From Baffinella frigidus (taxonomy: Eukaryota > Cryptophyceae > Cryptomonadales > Baffinellaceae), in NCBI GenBank assembly GCA_026770585.1, contig MU646388.1, positions 671,246 to 690,316 on the forward strand: a DNA stretch of 19,071 nucleotides. The letters are read 5' to 3'. Numbering within the stretch: the first letter of the stretch is position 1; the number at the start of each line of letters is the position of its first letter. The position numbers and the translations under genes are program-made. The notes beneath the pieces are model-generated. The model was not told the origin of the DNA. It saw nothing but the letters and a program-made list of their open reading frames with translations, and did no database searches. Below are positions 7,341-14,849 of this stretch, piece by piece.

Positions 7341-8148
7341 CCAAACCCTAAACCTTCAGGGTTGAGGGCTTAGGGTCGAGCCCTAAACCCTGAAACCTGA
7401 ACCCTAAACCCTAAACCCTAAACCCTATACCCTAAACCCTAAAACCTCATCCCTAAACCCGAAACCCGAAACCCGAACCCCCGAAACCCGAATCCTTGAA
7501 TCTAAACCCTAAACCCTAAACCCTAAACCCTAAACCCTAAACCCTAAACCCTAAACCCTAAACCCTATACCTTAAATTCTGAAAAATGAAAAATGAACCC
7601 TCAACCCTGAACCCTGAACCATGGATCCTGAACCCTGAACCCTGAACTCTATCCTCAACCCCAAAACCTCATCCCTGAACCCGAAACCCGAACCCCGAAC
7701 CCCCGAAACCCGAAACCCCGACTCTAAACCCTAAACCCTAAACCCTAAACCCTAAACCCTAAACCCTAAACCCTAAACCCTAAACCCTGAACCCTGAACC
7801 CTGAACCCTGAACCCTGAACCCTGAACCCTGAGCCCTAAACCCTAAACCCTAAACCTAATCCGTGGCCAGGTCTCTCACCACCCTAAAAATGAACCCTGA
7901 ACCCTGAACCCTGAACCATGGATCCTGAACCCTGAACACTGAACCCTATACCCTCAACCCTAAAACCTCATCCCTAAACCCGAAACCCGAACCCCGAACC
8001 CCCGAAACCCGAAACCCTCAATCTAAACCCTAAACCCCAAACCCTAAACCCTAAACCCTGAACCCTGAACCCTGAACCCTGAACCCTGAACCCTGAGCCC
8101 TACACCCTAAACCCTAAACCTAATCCGTGGCCAGGTCTCTCACCACCC
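7341..8148 (+). repeat. CCCTAAA telomere-type array with higher-order units
   Basis: About 800 bp of CCCTAAA with CCCTGAA, CCCGAAA and CCCCGAA variants in ordered blocks. A block of about 270-300 bp marked by GAACCATGGATCC, CCTCATCCCT and TAATCCGTGGCCAGGTCTCT occurs twice (about 7600-7885 and 7886-8148), with a shorter third version at 7440-7575. The order of variants indicates segmental tandem duplication, not fresh telomerase addition. Confidence 0.9.
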
Positions 8149-8153
8149 ACCAC

Positions 8154-8274
8154 TACAGGGGTACCTCGTTCATAAGAAAGTGCCCCCCCCCTAGGATCAC
8201 CTTAGGGCCATAGGCATAGACAAACTGTAGGGTCCTAGGGGTGGTCGGTTTCTTATGAGCGAGGTACCCCTGCA
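8154..8274 (+). mobile_element. Family A MITE, complete 121-bp copy
   Basis: It begins TACAGGGGTACCTCGTTCAT and ends GAGCGAGGTACCCCTGCA. It sits directly at the end of the CCCTAAA array and directly before a short coding-looking stretch. Confidence 0.85.
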
Positions 8275-8403
8275 CCAATTGGAGCAATTCCTCCTCGTGC
8301 CACCGCTGGAATTATTCGCCTTCGCCGCCGCGCCAGAGCAGCACCTCGACGCACGCTCTACGCTAGACCTGAGTGGAAGCAATCGCAAAAGTCAATTTCG
8401 ATA
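8275..8403 (+). CDS. Possible coding remnant after a MITE
   Basis: From the end of the family A element a frame reads LEQFLLVPPLELFAFAAAPE, then QHLDARSTLDLSGSNRKSQ and stops at TAA near 8401. It has no start codon of its own and codons are G/C-ending in the first half. Part of it (from 8358) belongs to the inverted repeat 8358-8504, so only about 28 codons are likely exon-derived. No family recognised. Confidence 0.25.
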
Positions 8404-8504
8404 AATTCCCTTGAAATTATGTCAACTTTTGGAGAAAAGGCCGGAAATCCGGCCTTTTGTGTAAAGTGAATCGATGCGATTGCCCACACTGAGGTCTAGC
8501 GTAG
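8358..8504. mobile_element. Foldback element with nested hairpin
   Basis: CTACGCTAGACCT...GCAATCGCA at 8358-8388 pairs with TGCGATTGC...AGGTCTAGCGTAG at 8475-8504. Between them lies a perfect hairpin, AAAAGGCCGG-AAAT-CCGGCCTTTT (8435-8458). No target duplication was evident. The hairpin plus T run imitates a bacterial terminator but the setting is eukaryotic. Confidence 0.6.
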
Positions 8505-8758
8505 TCCCGGGAGGCAGCGTCCGGGCGGAGTAGAGACGCGGGTGCGAGTTCGTTTCTGGTTCGTGGATGCTCGGGGCCCAAATTTCAAGATTTCGGTGAC
8601 CTTCAAGTTGAGAGCTGTTGAGTACCTCGTTAAAGACAGGAAAAATAAGCGAATAGTTAGGTGGTGGTGGTGGTGTTGCGATTCGACGAAACGCGTTCAA
8701 GTTACGATTTTTTTGGAGTTGGCGAGTGGTTCAGCATCACTCAAATCCAATCAACTCG

Positions 8759-8879
8759 TACAGGGGCACCTCGCTCATGAGAAACCGCATCCCCCTAGGA
8801 CCCTACAGTAGCCTTATGCCTAGGGCCCTACGGTGGCCCTAGGGGGTGGACGTTTTCTTATGAGTGAGGTACCCCTGTA
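8759..8879 (+). mobile_element. Family A MITE, complete 121-bp copy
   Basis: It begins TACAGGGGCACCTCGCTCAT and ends GAGTGAGGTACCCCTGTA, with the usual inner arms CCCCCTAGGACCCTACAGTA and TACGGTGGCCCTAGGGGG. Confidence 0.85.
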
Positions 8880-9167
8880 CCGTACTGTACCGTAGTCGCA
8901 CGTTCACTCTTTCCCCAGAAGCAACGTGTGGGTATCTGGGCTCTAAGGGCATCTAAGGACGCAAAGGTTACGAGCCCTGCTAAGGACGCAAACAACGATG
9001 TCGGGCGCGGCACAAGCAACGAAATCTTTTCGTCATTAAAATCGTAGGACCCTACGGTAGAATGGACCGATCATAGTCTGGTAATGGCACGGGTTAGGCA
9101 ATAACGGCGAAACCTCTTTAATAAATTCAGTAATCAGTACTCAGGAAGACCCCCTCTATTTCGCATG
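8880..9167. other. No supported gene
   Basis: Only a direct repeat CTAAGGACGCAAA (about 8953 and 8989) and family A-like fragments such as TAGGACCCTACGGTAG are seen. Confidence 0.5.
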
Positions 9168-9242
9168 ATACGCCCTACCGTAGGGCCCTAGGACCTGCCT
9201 AGGACCTCTTGGCAGTCAAATTTGACGGCCTGGCCACTTGTG
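9168..9242 (+). repeat. Dispersed repeat B with palindromic core
   Basis: TACCGTAGGGCCCTAGGACC, TGCCTAGGACCTCTTGG, then GTCAAATTTGAC and GCCACTT match 15878-15952. A shorter inverted relative lies near 17630-17690. The core palindrome differs between copies. Confidence 0.7.
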
Positions 9243-9319
9243 GGATAGACATAAAAAGTCGGGACCCCAAATAAACCAGAATATCGCATTCAATATCCAT
9301 GTAGGATCCGTACAATATG

Positions 9320-9452
9320 TACAGGGGTACCTAGCTCATAAGAAAGCGCCTCCTCCTAGGGCTCCACAGAAGGGCCATGCCGAGGGCCCTATGGTGGTCC
9401 TTGGGGGGCTGCGCTTGGTCCTAGGGGGGGTGCGCTTTCTTGTGAGGTGAGG
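9320..9452 (+). mobile_element. Family A MITE with degraded right end
   Basis: The left end TACAGGGGTACCTAGCTCAT is good. The inner right arm appears twice (GGTCCTTGGGGGGCTGCGCTT then GGTCCTAGGGGGGGTGCGCTT), and the terminal part decays after TTTCTTGTGAGG. Confidence 0.7.
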
Positions 9453-9642
9453 GGCGTGCGTGGTCGCTGGGGAATGGCCAGGGGGGTCCCAGCTGGGGCT
9501 CGAAAACCAATTAATAATTAGGACCAAGGGGATTTTTTAAAATACCCCTTGGTAGGAACCTCCGAACTACAAGTACTTCGTACGAACCTCGTTCGAACTT
9601 CGTACGAAGCTTCGTTCGTGTACTCGTACATGTAGTTGCACG

Positions 9643-9704
9643 TTCACTCTGTCCCCAGAACCAACGAAGTCGTGCACTCTGTCCCCAGAACCAACGAAGT
9701 CGGG
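9643..9704 (+). repeat. 31-bp tandem duplication
   Basis: CACTCTGTCCCCAGAACCAA followed by CGAAGTCG occurs twice in a row. A related single version (TTCACTCTTTCCCCAGAAGC) is near 8902. Confidence 0.88.
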
Positions 9705-9794
9705 CGGCACACGCAAGGGGCTCTCAATCTGGCACACGTTGCTCCCGGCAAGAATGGGGGGAAACGACTTAAAACCCACTTCCAAGAGTCTCCG

Positions 9795-9844
9795 AACCCC
9801 CACTTCGCTCGGTACGCGTAGGATCCTAGAGCGAAGTGGGGGTT
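9795..9844. repeat. Perfect inverted repeat, 16-bp arms
   Basis: AACCCCCACTTCGCTC (9795-9810) pairs fully with GAGCGAAGTGGGGGTT (9829-9844) around an 18-base loop that itself contains TAGGATCCTA. Confidence 0.93.
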
Positions 9845-9860
9845 AGCGGCCCCGAAAGAG

Positions 9861-9890
9861 TTCACGTCTTGGTGTCATCAAAGACGTGAA
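9861..9890. repeat. Perfect inverted repeat, 10-bp arms
   Basis: TTCACGTCTT and AAGACGTGAA flank a 10-base loop. GCCCCGAAAGA occurs on both sides of the hairpin. Confidence 0.92.
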
Positions 9891-10232
9891 GCCCCGAAAG
9901 ATAGTGTTCAGTACCGGGACCCTAGAACCCGCCGTCCGATTTTTTCCCCGGGAATAAAACGGTCTCCGGTCTCCGGGTTTTCTCCCGGGAGAGACCAAAT
10001 GGCGACTTAACGAAAATCGCAAAAACCCTACGAGGCTCGTACTGTCGAACAGGTCAAAAATGCCCCAATTTCCCCCCAAAATGCCCAGAATTTTCGAAAA
10101 CCCCCCCAAAAAATCTTCGAAGTCCCCCGTTTTTTCACACAGTCTCCGTTCTCAGGGGGAAAAGTCGGGACCGAGAGCTCCTGACCAGGTCAGGTCTCCG
10201 CACAGTCTCCGTTTATTAGTACGCTTCGTAGA

Positions 10233-10446
10233 GCCAATCTGGTACATGTAGGACTTGGCCAAAGCGAACTTCGAAGTTACAACATTGCGAACTTCTAGAT
10301 GGACCCGTTTGGACATGTAGTGTTTTAAATTCAAATTTTGCACTGATTTGCAGTACAAATGGTGTTTACTAATAATTACGGTCCATCTAGAAGTTCGCAA
10401 TCTTGTAACTTCGAAGTTCGTTTTGGCCAAGTCCTACCAGATTGGC
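10233..10446. mobile_element. 214-bp foldback element (family H)
   Basis: Arms of about 67-73 bp begin GCCAATCTGGTA and end TACCAGATTGGC. They share AACTTCGAAGTTACAA and GCGAACTTCTAGATGGACC and differ by few bases, except for a CATGTA insertion in the left arm. The loop is AT-rich with no gene. No target duplication was clear. Confidence 0.82.
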
Positions 10447-11460
10447 CCCCATGAGTTCGGCGGGCCCACGGGACGAGTTTTGATCGTATCGTCGATCTGA
10501 ATAGCTGAGAGGGACGGCCGCGGAGCCGCACGTGTGTTGCTGTGTCTAACTTTCACGGGACCCCCTTGTGGCGCCCGTGGGCCCCGTGGGACCTGCGGTG
10601 CCCATGGGGGGGTGCCCCTGCACGCGAAAATGAATAGATGGACACATTTGACAGTTAGAAGCAATTCAGCCGCGAAAGTTCGGCCAATCTCGACCGGAAA
10701 TCCATTCTCCGTGGAGACTGGGATTATATAAGGATAGAAAGGATAGAGAGAATCGGAATAAAGGAATAGCGGAAAGTTCTCCGTTTACAACGCCCCTAAA
10801 AGGAATTTCGTTTTAAAACCGATGATTCGTACAGGTTATGCGGCCAAAACTCGAGCTCGGAAAATGGTGGGGTCTGCGGCGCTTTTGCCGGGGGGAAGGC
10901 ATGAGGGGCCCCGCCGATGCGGGATGTCAAGAGCGTTTCGGAGGCGCCGCCACAGGCTCTGCCCCACCATAAAAAATGAGGGGCTGCTCGCTCTTTCACG
11001 CCTCGAGTCCCTTGTTCACCCTAGTACCTCCCCTCTCGGTGCGGTGCCGCGCGCGAAGATGGCGCGCGGGAGCGGGGAAGGCGCTGGTTGAGCTCTCTCC
11101 ACTGCAGCGAAAGAAAGGGGCCCAGAACTGGGACCTTCTGGTACCGTACGATGCAGTAAGAATCGAACAGGAATATGTTGGACCAAAAGACGCGCCGCGA
11201 AAAGTTGGACAATGTAGATCAGAACCATCCTCCGCTCAACTTCATCCAATTAAGTATCGCGCCGAAGAAAACGCTAATTACAAAGCTTCGTACCCCGAAT
11301 TAATTAGGTGACACAGCCACCGAATAAATCGATTTTCAAACGAAACCGGTTCTAATAAGTTAGTCTCCGGTCGTATTTCTTGAGTTGACTCGCCGACTTG
11401 GAAAACATTTCTCCGTGAAATCCGACAAGTTTTCGTGAAATCCGACAAGTACTATCCTAG
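10447..11460. other. No convincing gene; isolated CCAAT/TATA-like motifs
   Basis: A CCAAT (10684) and TATATAA (10726) lie about 40 bp apart, but no good reading frame follows. A GC-rich part (10830-11100) has open frames on both strands with Arg-rich, shadow-like composition. I see no splice-supported coding here. Confidence 0.4.
11370..11452 (+). repeat. Short tandem duplication
   Basis: CGTGAAATCCGACAAGT occurs twice near 11414-11450, separated by a few bases, downstream of unremarkable sequence. Confidence 0.75.
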
Positions 11461-11465
11461 GATCC

Positions 11466-11720
11466 TACGAAGCTTCGTACCTCGTATCCATACGTCGTAC
11501 GAAGTACCGGTATGGCCATAGGAACTTCGTACGAAGCTTCGTACGAAGCTTCGTACGAGCTCGTACCGGTATCAGAATACGCTCGTACGAAGCTTCGTAC
11601 CGGTATGAAGTTCGTATCTGATACTCATACCGAAAGAGTTCACGGAGTTCACGTCCCGATGTTGACACATCCTATCCTGATACCGCCGCATCATGTACCG
11701 GTACTCGTAGAGTCTACGAG
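11466..11720. repeat. Palindromic satellite based on TACGAAGCTTCGTA
   Basis: The 14-bp perfect palindrome TACGAAGCTTCGTA occurs at 11466, 11530, 11542 (overlapping) and 11586, mixed with TACGAGCTCGTA and TACCGGTA. Related sequence is at 9590-9630 and 11858-11940. Since units are self-complementary, open frames appear on both strands and are not genes. Confidence 0.85.
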
Positions 11721-11759
11721 CCTCGTACAGCAGAGTTTTTTTTTCAGTCATGCTTCACA

Positions 11760-11791
11760 GACTTTACCGTCTATCTACAGACGGTAAAGTC
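11760..11791. repeat. Perfect inverted repeat, 13-bp arms
   Basis: GACTTTACCGTCT and AGACGGTAAAGTC flank the 6-base loop ATCTAC. Confidence 0.93.
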
Positions 11792-12072
11792 GATTTCGTT
11801 GATTTCGTGTTCATTAAACAGGATTGTCGGTCGGTGTCAGCCCGTGCCGTCCCCAAGCTACGAAGCTTCGTCTACAGGACCCGGCACACTTCGTATCAGT
11901 TAGTGTACATGTATCGGATACGAGCTCGTACCGGACAACATTCACGCATCGTGTTTGTCAACCGCATAGGTGTTTGATGGGCCATGATAGGTTTCCCTTG
12001 CAGCATTTCACAGTAGTGAGTGGTAAAAACGTTCGAAAAAGGGACGACTGTCCTTTAAAAGAAGTGTCTTTG

Positions 12073-12128
12073 AAGGTCATGAAGGGGTTGCGACTCTTTT
12101 AAGGTCATGAAGGGGTTGCGACTCTTTT
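12073..12128 (+). repeat. 28-bp perfect tandem duplication
   Basis: AAGGTCATGAAGGGGTTGCG followed by ACTCTTTT is repeated exactly, about 155 bp upstream of the start codon of the five-exon gene. Confidence 0.93.
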
Positions 12129-12282
12129 AAGCCTAGACCTGGGTCACAGGTGACTGGGTTCCTGAAACCCTAGGCCAGCAGCCCCGCGTACCTAGAGCTC
12201 GAGGGAGTACAAATGACAATCTAGAAATCTGCGGTCCAGAAATCTCACGATCCTCACGAAAGCCCAGGTCCGACACGCTGGG

Positions 12283-14609
12283 ATGGCGTACTCCCAGGGT
12301 GAAGCCTCGCTGCTCGAAGCGATTGCCTCCATGGACGAGCCGTTCGACCCCCCGGATCTCGTTGCGCTCCCCGCCGCCGCGTCGCTGCGAGGCCAAGCAT
12401 GCCTCCCCGTCATGGGGAGGCATGCGACTGACGCACACCACCCGGGCAACGCGGGGCACGACGAAGAGAATTGCATCGACTGCTGGCTCTATAGGACGGC
12501 GCACGTTCCGTGGCAAGCAGCAGCGGCGCCAGTCAAGCAGCAGCGGCGCCAGTCTCAGTCGGTTTTGGAGTATCCCAAACGGGCACACTCTGCTGCCTTT
12601 GGCGCGGAGGGTGCGAGCGCGGCGGGTGCGTGCGGAGAGTTCCAGTGGGGCTCGGACAACCGCGCGATACCCGCGAGGGCCCTCACGGCGCCCTCGACGC
12701 CCACCGAGCAGCATTGGGGACCATCCGGACGGGCGGTCAGCGAAACGCCGCTCGGGGCGCGAGACGAGCTGCGGTGAACCCCAAACCCTAAGCCTCAACT
12801 TTAAACCCGAAACCCGAAACCCGAAACCCTAAACCCTAAACCCTAAACCCTAAACCCTAAACCCTAAACCCTAAACCCTAAACCCTAAACCAGGCGGAAG
12901 CTGGCGCAACGGCTCAAGCGCACCGATCGCGCTGCAACAATCGAGCCTGCGAGAGCGAGCGGTTCAGCACTGACGTGGCACACGACGCTCGCGGTCGTCG
13001 AGGAAAGATTCGTGCCGATCTCGCAGCAACGACCCGTCCCGCCCGTCCAACTGGGTGGTGGCCACGACGCACCCAGCAGTCCCAAGTCCGCGGGGATCCT
13101 CAAGAGAGGACGCAGCTCTCCCACTACCGACGGGGAGAACGACAAGGTCCCCACCCCCTCCCCAAACCCTTGGGGGTAGTCGCGGGCTGCTGGGGCCCTT
13201 GCGTCTCGTCTCACCTTGCCCTGTGGCGTGCACCTCTCGTGCCCTCTGCTCAAGCTTCACCCTTTCGTGTTTTCATGCTCGTTCAATCAAGTGGCTTCCC
13301 CCCCAGGACACGCCGCGCTATATCCTGTAGTGCGAGCCTCGTGGTGGTCCTGGGGAGGGGGGGCGGCAGCCCCTTGTGAGCGAGATACCCCTGTAGAGAG
13401 GCCTACACACCACACCCTAAACCTTACGCCCTACACCCTAAACCCTACACCCTCCCCACACCCTCGACCCTACACCCTCCCCACACCCTCAACCCTACAC
13501 CATCCCCAGGACACGCTGCGGGGGATCGTGGTGCGCGAGCAGAAGCTGGATCGCATGCTGGACCGCCAAGTTGCTGACGGCGAGGACAAGGTCGCGCCCA
13601 CTTCCTTGACGCTCCCCCGCACCTTCAACCACTGTTTGACCACTACGTGATTTGACCACTAATTGTCTCCCCGCACGAGGCACGGCGGATACGCTCCCAC
13701 CCACCCTCAGAGTTCCCTGGCGGGCATGACTGTGAGTACCGGGTCCTGGACGGGCCCGCCTCGGGTAAAAGGGCTCCAAGGGAGAGCGCCTATAAGTAGT
13801 TGTAAGGAATCCTGTCAGTGAATCATCAGAGACCGGAGAGCTGACCACTTAGCAGCCACCAGGGGCTTCACGGATACAGTCCATCTAAACTATTTGTGCT
13901 AGAATCTTATCCATCGCCCTGGAACCTAACCGGGATTTCGCCTTGAATTCAAGGCGGAAAGGAACTCGGCCGCTGCTAAGTGGCTTCACCTCCGGAAACG
14001 AATAAAAACGTTGCTCTGCTGGCAACGAAAATTACTACACAAATACTCTACTATTACTTGTTAGACCCAGTCGTGCAGTAAATTTCGTTGTGCCGGAGAG
14101 TAACATTTTTATCCGTTTCCGCAGGTCAAGAAGCGCGGGGAGCGGCTCGACCGCCTGCTTGACCAGCAAATCCGCGAGGGAGAGTGGCTGCCGCCCGCGC
14201 GCCCCACGACAACTTTCGACAAGCCGGCGCGCGAAGTGGACGTCGGCGCGACGCTCTCCACCGTGTGGGACTCCATCTTCGTCAAGGAGCCTGGGATGGA
14301 CTCGAGGACGAGCCCACCTTGGGAGGCTGGGACGAGCCCGCCGCGGGGGGCGAAGCCGGGCGTGTGGGATACGCTCTTTGTCGCGCCGCTGTTCGACCTC
14401 GTCGACAAGCTCAAGGTTTCCCTACACCCTAAACCCTAAACCCTACGCCCTACACCCCAAACCCTACACTCTAGACCCTAAACCCTAAACCCTAAACCCT
14501 AAACCCTAAACCCTAAACCCTAAACCCTAAACCCCAAACCCTAAACCAGGTTGACAAGGGCGGTGACAGGCCGCCAAGCCCGCTCGCTAGCTGGACAGGA
14601 ACAACCTGA
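12283..14609 (+). CDS. Five-exon gene, unknown protein of 391 residues, with telomere-repeat introns
   Basis: Proposed exons are 12283-12773, 12894-13146, 13510-13590, 14125-14415 and 14550-14609. All junctions are GT-AG, every internal exon starts with G after AG, and phases agree (first junction splits an Arg codon, the others are phase 0), so the frame stays open to the TGA at 14607. The ATG has G at -3 and +4 and an in-frame stop upstream. Codons are strongly G/C-ending. I do not recognise a family. Visible: a basic stretch around residues 164-175 (RRKLAQRLKR); a Ser/Pro-rich part of exon 2 with AGILKRGRSSP; two similar charged helical segments, VREQKLDRMLDRQVADGE (exon 3) and KKRGERLDRLLDQQIREGE (exon 4), which suggest exon duplication; and a repeated motif VWDSIFV / VWDTLFV in exon 4. 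No signal peptide or membrane segment is evident. Exon 2 could instead read on to TAG at 13177, giving 258 residues. The gene model is inference from splice phase and coding look; function is unknown. Confidence 0.66.
12397..12425. repeat. Perfect inverted repeat inside exon 1
   Basis: GCATGCCTCCCC and GGGGAGGCATGC flank a 5-base loop, within the proposed coding exon (reading QACLPVMGRHA). Confidence 0.93.
12513..12553 (+). repeat. 20-bp tandem duplication inside exon 1
   Basis: CAAGCAGCAGCGGCGCCAGT occurs twice in a row. Twenty is not a multiple of three, so the copies are read in different frames (AAAAPV, then KQQRRQ). Confidence 0.9.
12774..12893 (+). repeat. Intron 1 of the five-exon gene, made of CCCTAAA repeats
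   Basis: This 120-bp interval starts with GTGAACCCC after CG and ends with CTAAACCAG before GCGG. Nearly everything between is CCCTAAA or its variant CCCGAAA. Removing it joins an Arg-ending frame to RKLAQRLKR without a stop, whereas reading through hits TGA at 12775. Each repeat supplies CTAAAC, close to a branch-point consensus. Interpretation as an intron is inference; the repeat content is directly visible. Confidence 0.7.
13307..13338 (+). pseudogene. Decayed duplicate of the exon 3 start
   Basis: After an AG acceptor, this stretch begins GACACGCCGCG and can be aligned with the start of exon 3 at 13510 (GACACGCTGCG), the similarity running to a shared CGAG. It would read D-T-P-R-Y-I-L and then stop, where exon 3 reads D-T-L-R-G-I-V-V-R-E. 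A family A MITE end begins within about 10 bases downstream. It looks like an old exon duplicate that lost its frame, perhaps cut by the MITE. Confidence 0.4.
13345..13395 (+). mobile_element. Family A MITE, right half only
   Basis: The stretch has the family A right-half order: GTGGTCCT, a G-rich run, then CTTGTGAGCGAGATACCCCTGTA. No matching left end is found directly upstream; the exon 3 remnant lies there instead. It is a truncated copy inside intron 2 of the five-exon gene. Confidence 0.65.
13411..13507 (+). repeat. Degenerate CCCTAAA/CCCTACA tract
   Basis: The tract is a run of CCCTAAACC, CCCTACACC and CCCTCCCCACA variants that ends in CATCCCCAG just before exon 3 of the five-exon gene. 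It forms the 3' half of proposed intron 2 and its pyrimidine-rich strand suits an acceptor region. Confidence 0.8.
13591..14124 (+). other. Intron 3 of the five-exon gene, carrying a palindromic MITE
   Basis: The donor is GACAAG|GTCGCG and the acceptor CCGTTTCCGCAG|GTC. Unlike introns 1 and 4 it holds no telomere repeats. It contains in-frame stops, AT-richer sequence, a 139-bp element with inverted ends (13845-13983) and a small hairpin CGTTGC...GCAACG near 14010. Phase 0 on both sides keeps the frame open. Confidence 0.55.
13845..13983 (+). mobile_element. Family G MITE-like element, left copy
   Basis: This 139-bp element has perfect 12-bp terminal inverted repeats, CCACTTAGCAGC and GCTGCTAAGTGG. 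It carries a perfect 18-bp palindrome, CGCCTTGAATTCAAGGCG, at 13939-13956. A second copy lies inverted at 14706-14844 with the same length. I saw no clear target-site duplication and no coding capacity, so the superfamily is undetermined. Confidence 0.72.
14416..14549 (+). repeat. Intron 4 of the five-exon gene, made of CCCTAAA repeats
   Basis: This 134-bp interval runs from GTTTCCCTAC (after CTCAAG) to CTAAACCAG (before GTTGACAAG). It consists of CCCTAAA units with a few CCCTACA and CCCCAAA variants. Its last 12 bases, ACCCTAAACCAG, are identical to those of intron 1. Splicing it out joins DLVDKLK in frame to VDKGGDR and a TGA 20 codons on. Confidence 0.68.
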
Positions 14610-14628
14610 AAGGGGTTTAAACCCCTTT
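14609..14628. repeat. Perfect 20-bp palindrome
   Basis: AAAGGGGTTTAAACCCCTTT reads the same on both strands. It starts at the last base of the proposed stop codon of the five-exon gene, so it lies at the start of the 3' untranslated region. It is the first of three strong palindromes within 142 bp. Confidence 0.9.
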
Positions 14629-14639
14629 GTATCTGAAGT

Positions 14640-14660
14640 CAGGTCCAGAATCTGGACCTG
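14640..14660. repeat. Perfect inverted repeat, 10-bp arms
   Basis: CAGGTCCAGA and TCTGGACCTG are separated by one base. It lies 11 bp after the preceding 20-bp palindrome, downstream of the proposed stop of the five-exon gene. Confidence 0.9.
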
Positions 14661-14705
14661 GGCCTGTGAAAGGTTCCGAGTCGCTCGAGAGCGGACAGCG
14701 CCCTA

Positions 14706-14844
14706 CCACTTTCCAGCGGCCGAGTTCCTTCTCCCCCGGATATCCGGGGGAAATGCGGTTAGAATCCAATGTATATGGATAAGATTCTAGTACGACTCGT
14801 TAAGATGGACTGTATCCGTGAAGTCCTCGGTGGCTGCTAAATGG
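14706..14844 (-). mobile_element. Family G MITE-like element, right copy
   Basis: Reverse complement of this 139-bp stretch aligns with 13845-13983 over its whole length, sharing blocks such as TAGAATCTTATCCAT, AAGGAACTCGGCCGCTG and the AGATGGACTGTATCCGTGAAG block. Its ends are diverged (9 of 12 terminal positions). The core palindrome is CCCCCGGATATCCGGGGG (14733-14750), quite unlike the core of the other copy although the flanks match. Confidence 0.7.
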
Positions 14845-14849
14845 ATGCG

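Larger units (their letters stand above)
13147..13509 (+). other. Intron 2 of the five-exon gene, composite of exon remnant, MITE end and telomere-like repeats
   Basis: The proposed donor is AAG|GTCCCC and the acceptor CCCCAG|GACACG. Inside lie a second acceptor-like CCCCCCAG at 13299-13306 followed by a decayed copy of the exon 3 start, the right half of a family A MITE ending at 13395, and a CCCTACA/CCCTAAA tract at 13411-13507. If exon 2 is not spliced at 13147 the frame ends at 13179, so this intron is less certain than introns 1 and 4. Confidence 0.5.

Noticed and set aside
7341-8148. A true chromosome end
   Set aside because: Variant units are arranged in duplicated blocks and unique DNA lies on both sides, so it is interstitial.
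8435-8458. Rho-independent terminator-like hairpin with T run
   Set aside because: The surroundings are eukaryotic and the hairpin is nested in a larger foldback element.
10684-10732. Promoter with CCAAT and TATA-like motifs
   Set aside because: No convincing coding sequence follows on either strand; such motifs are common by chance.
12133-12798. 221-codon minus frame opposite exon 1
   Set aside because: It overlaps the better plus-strand exon, whose splice phase and start context are consistent; the minus frame is likely a shadow of GC-rich coding DNA.
12299-12832. 177-codon plus frame in another register
   Set aside because: Arg-rich shadow composition and it runs into the telomeric intron.
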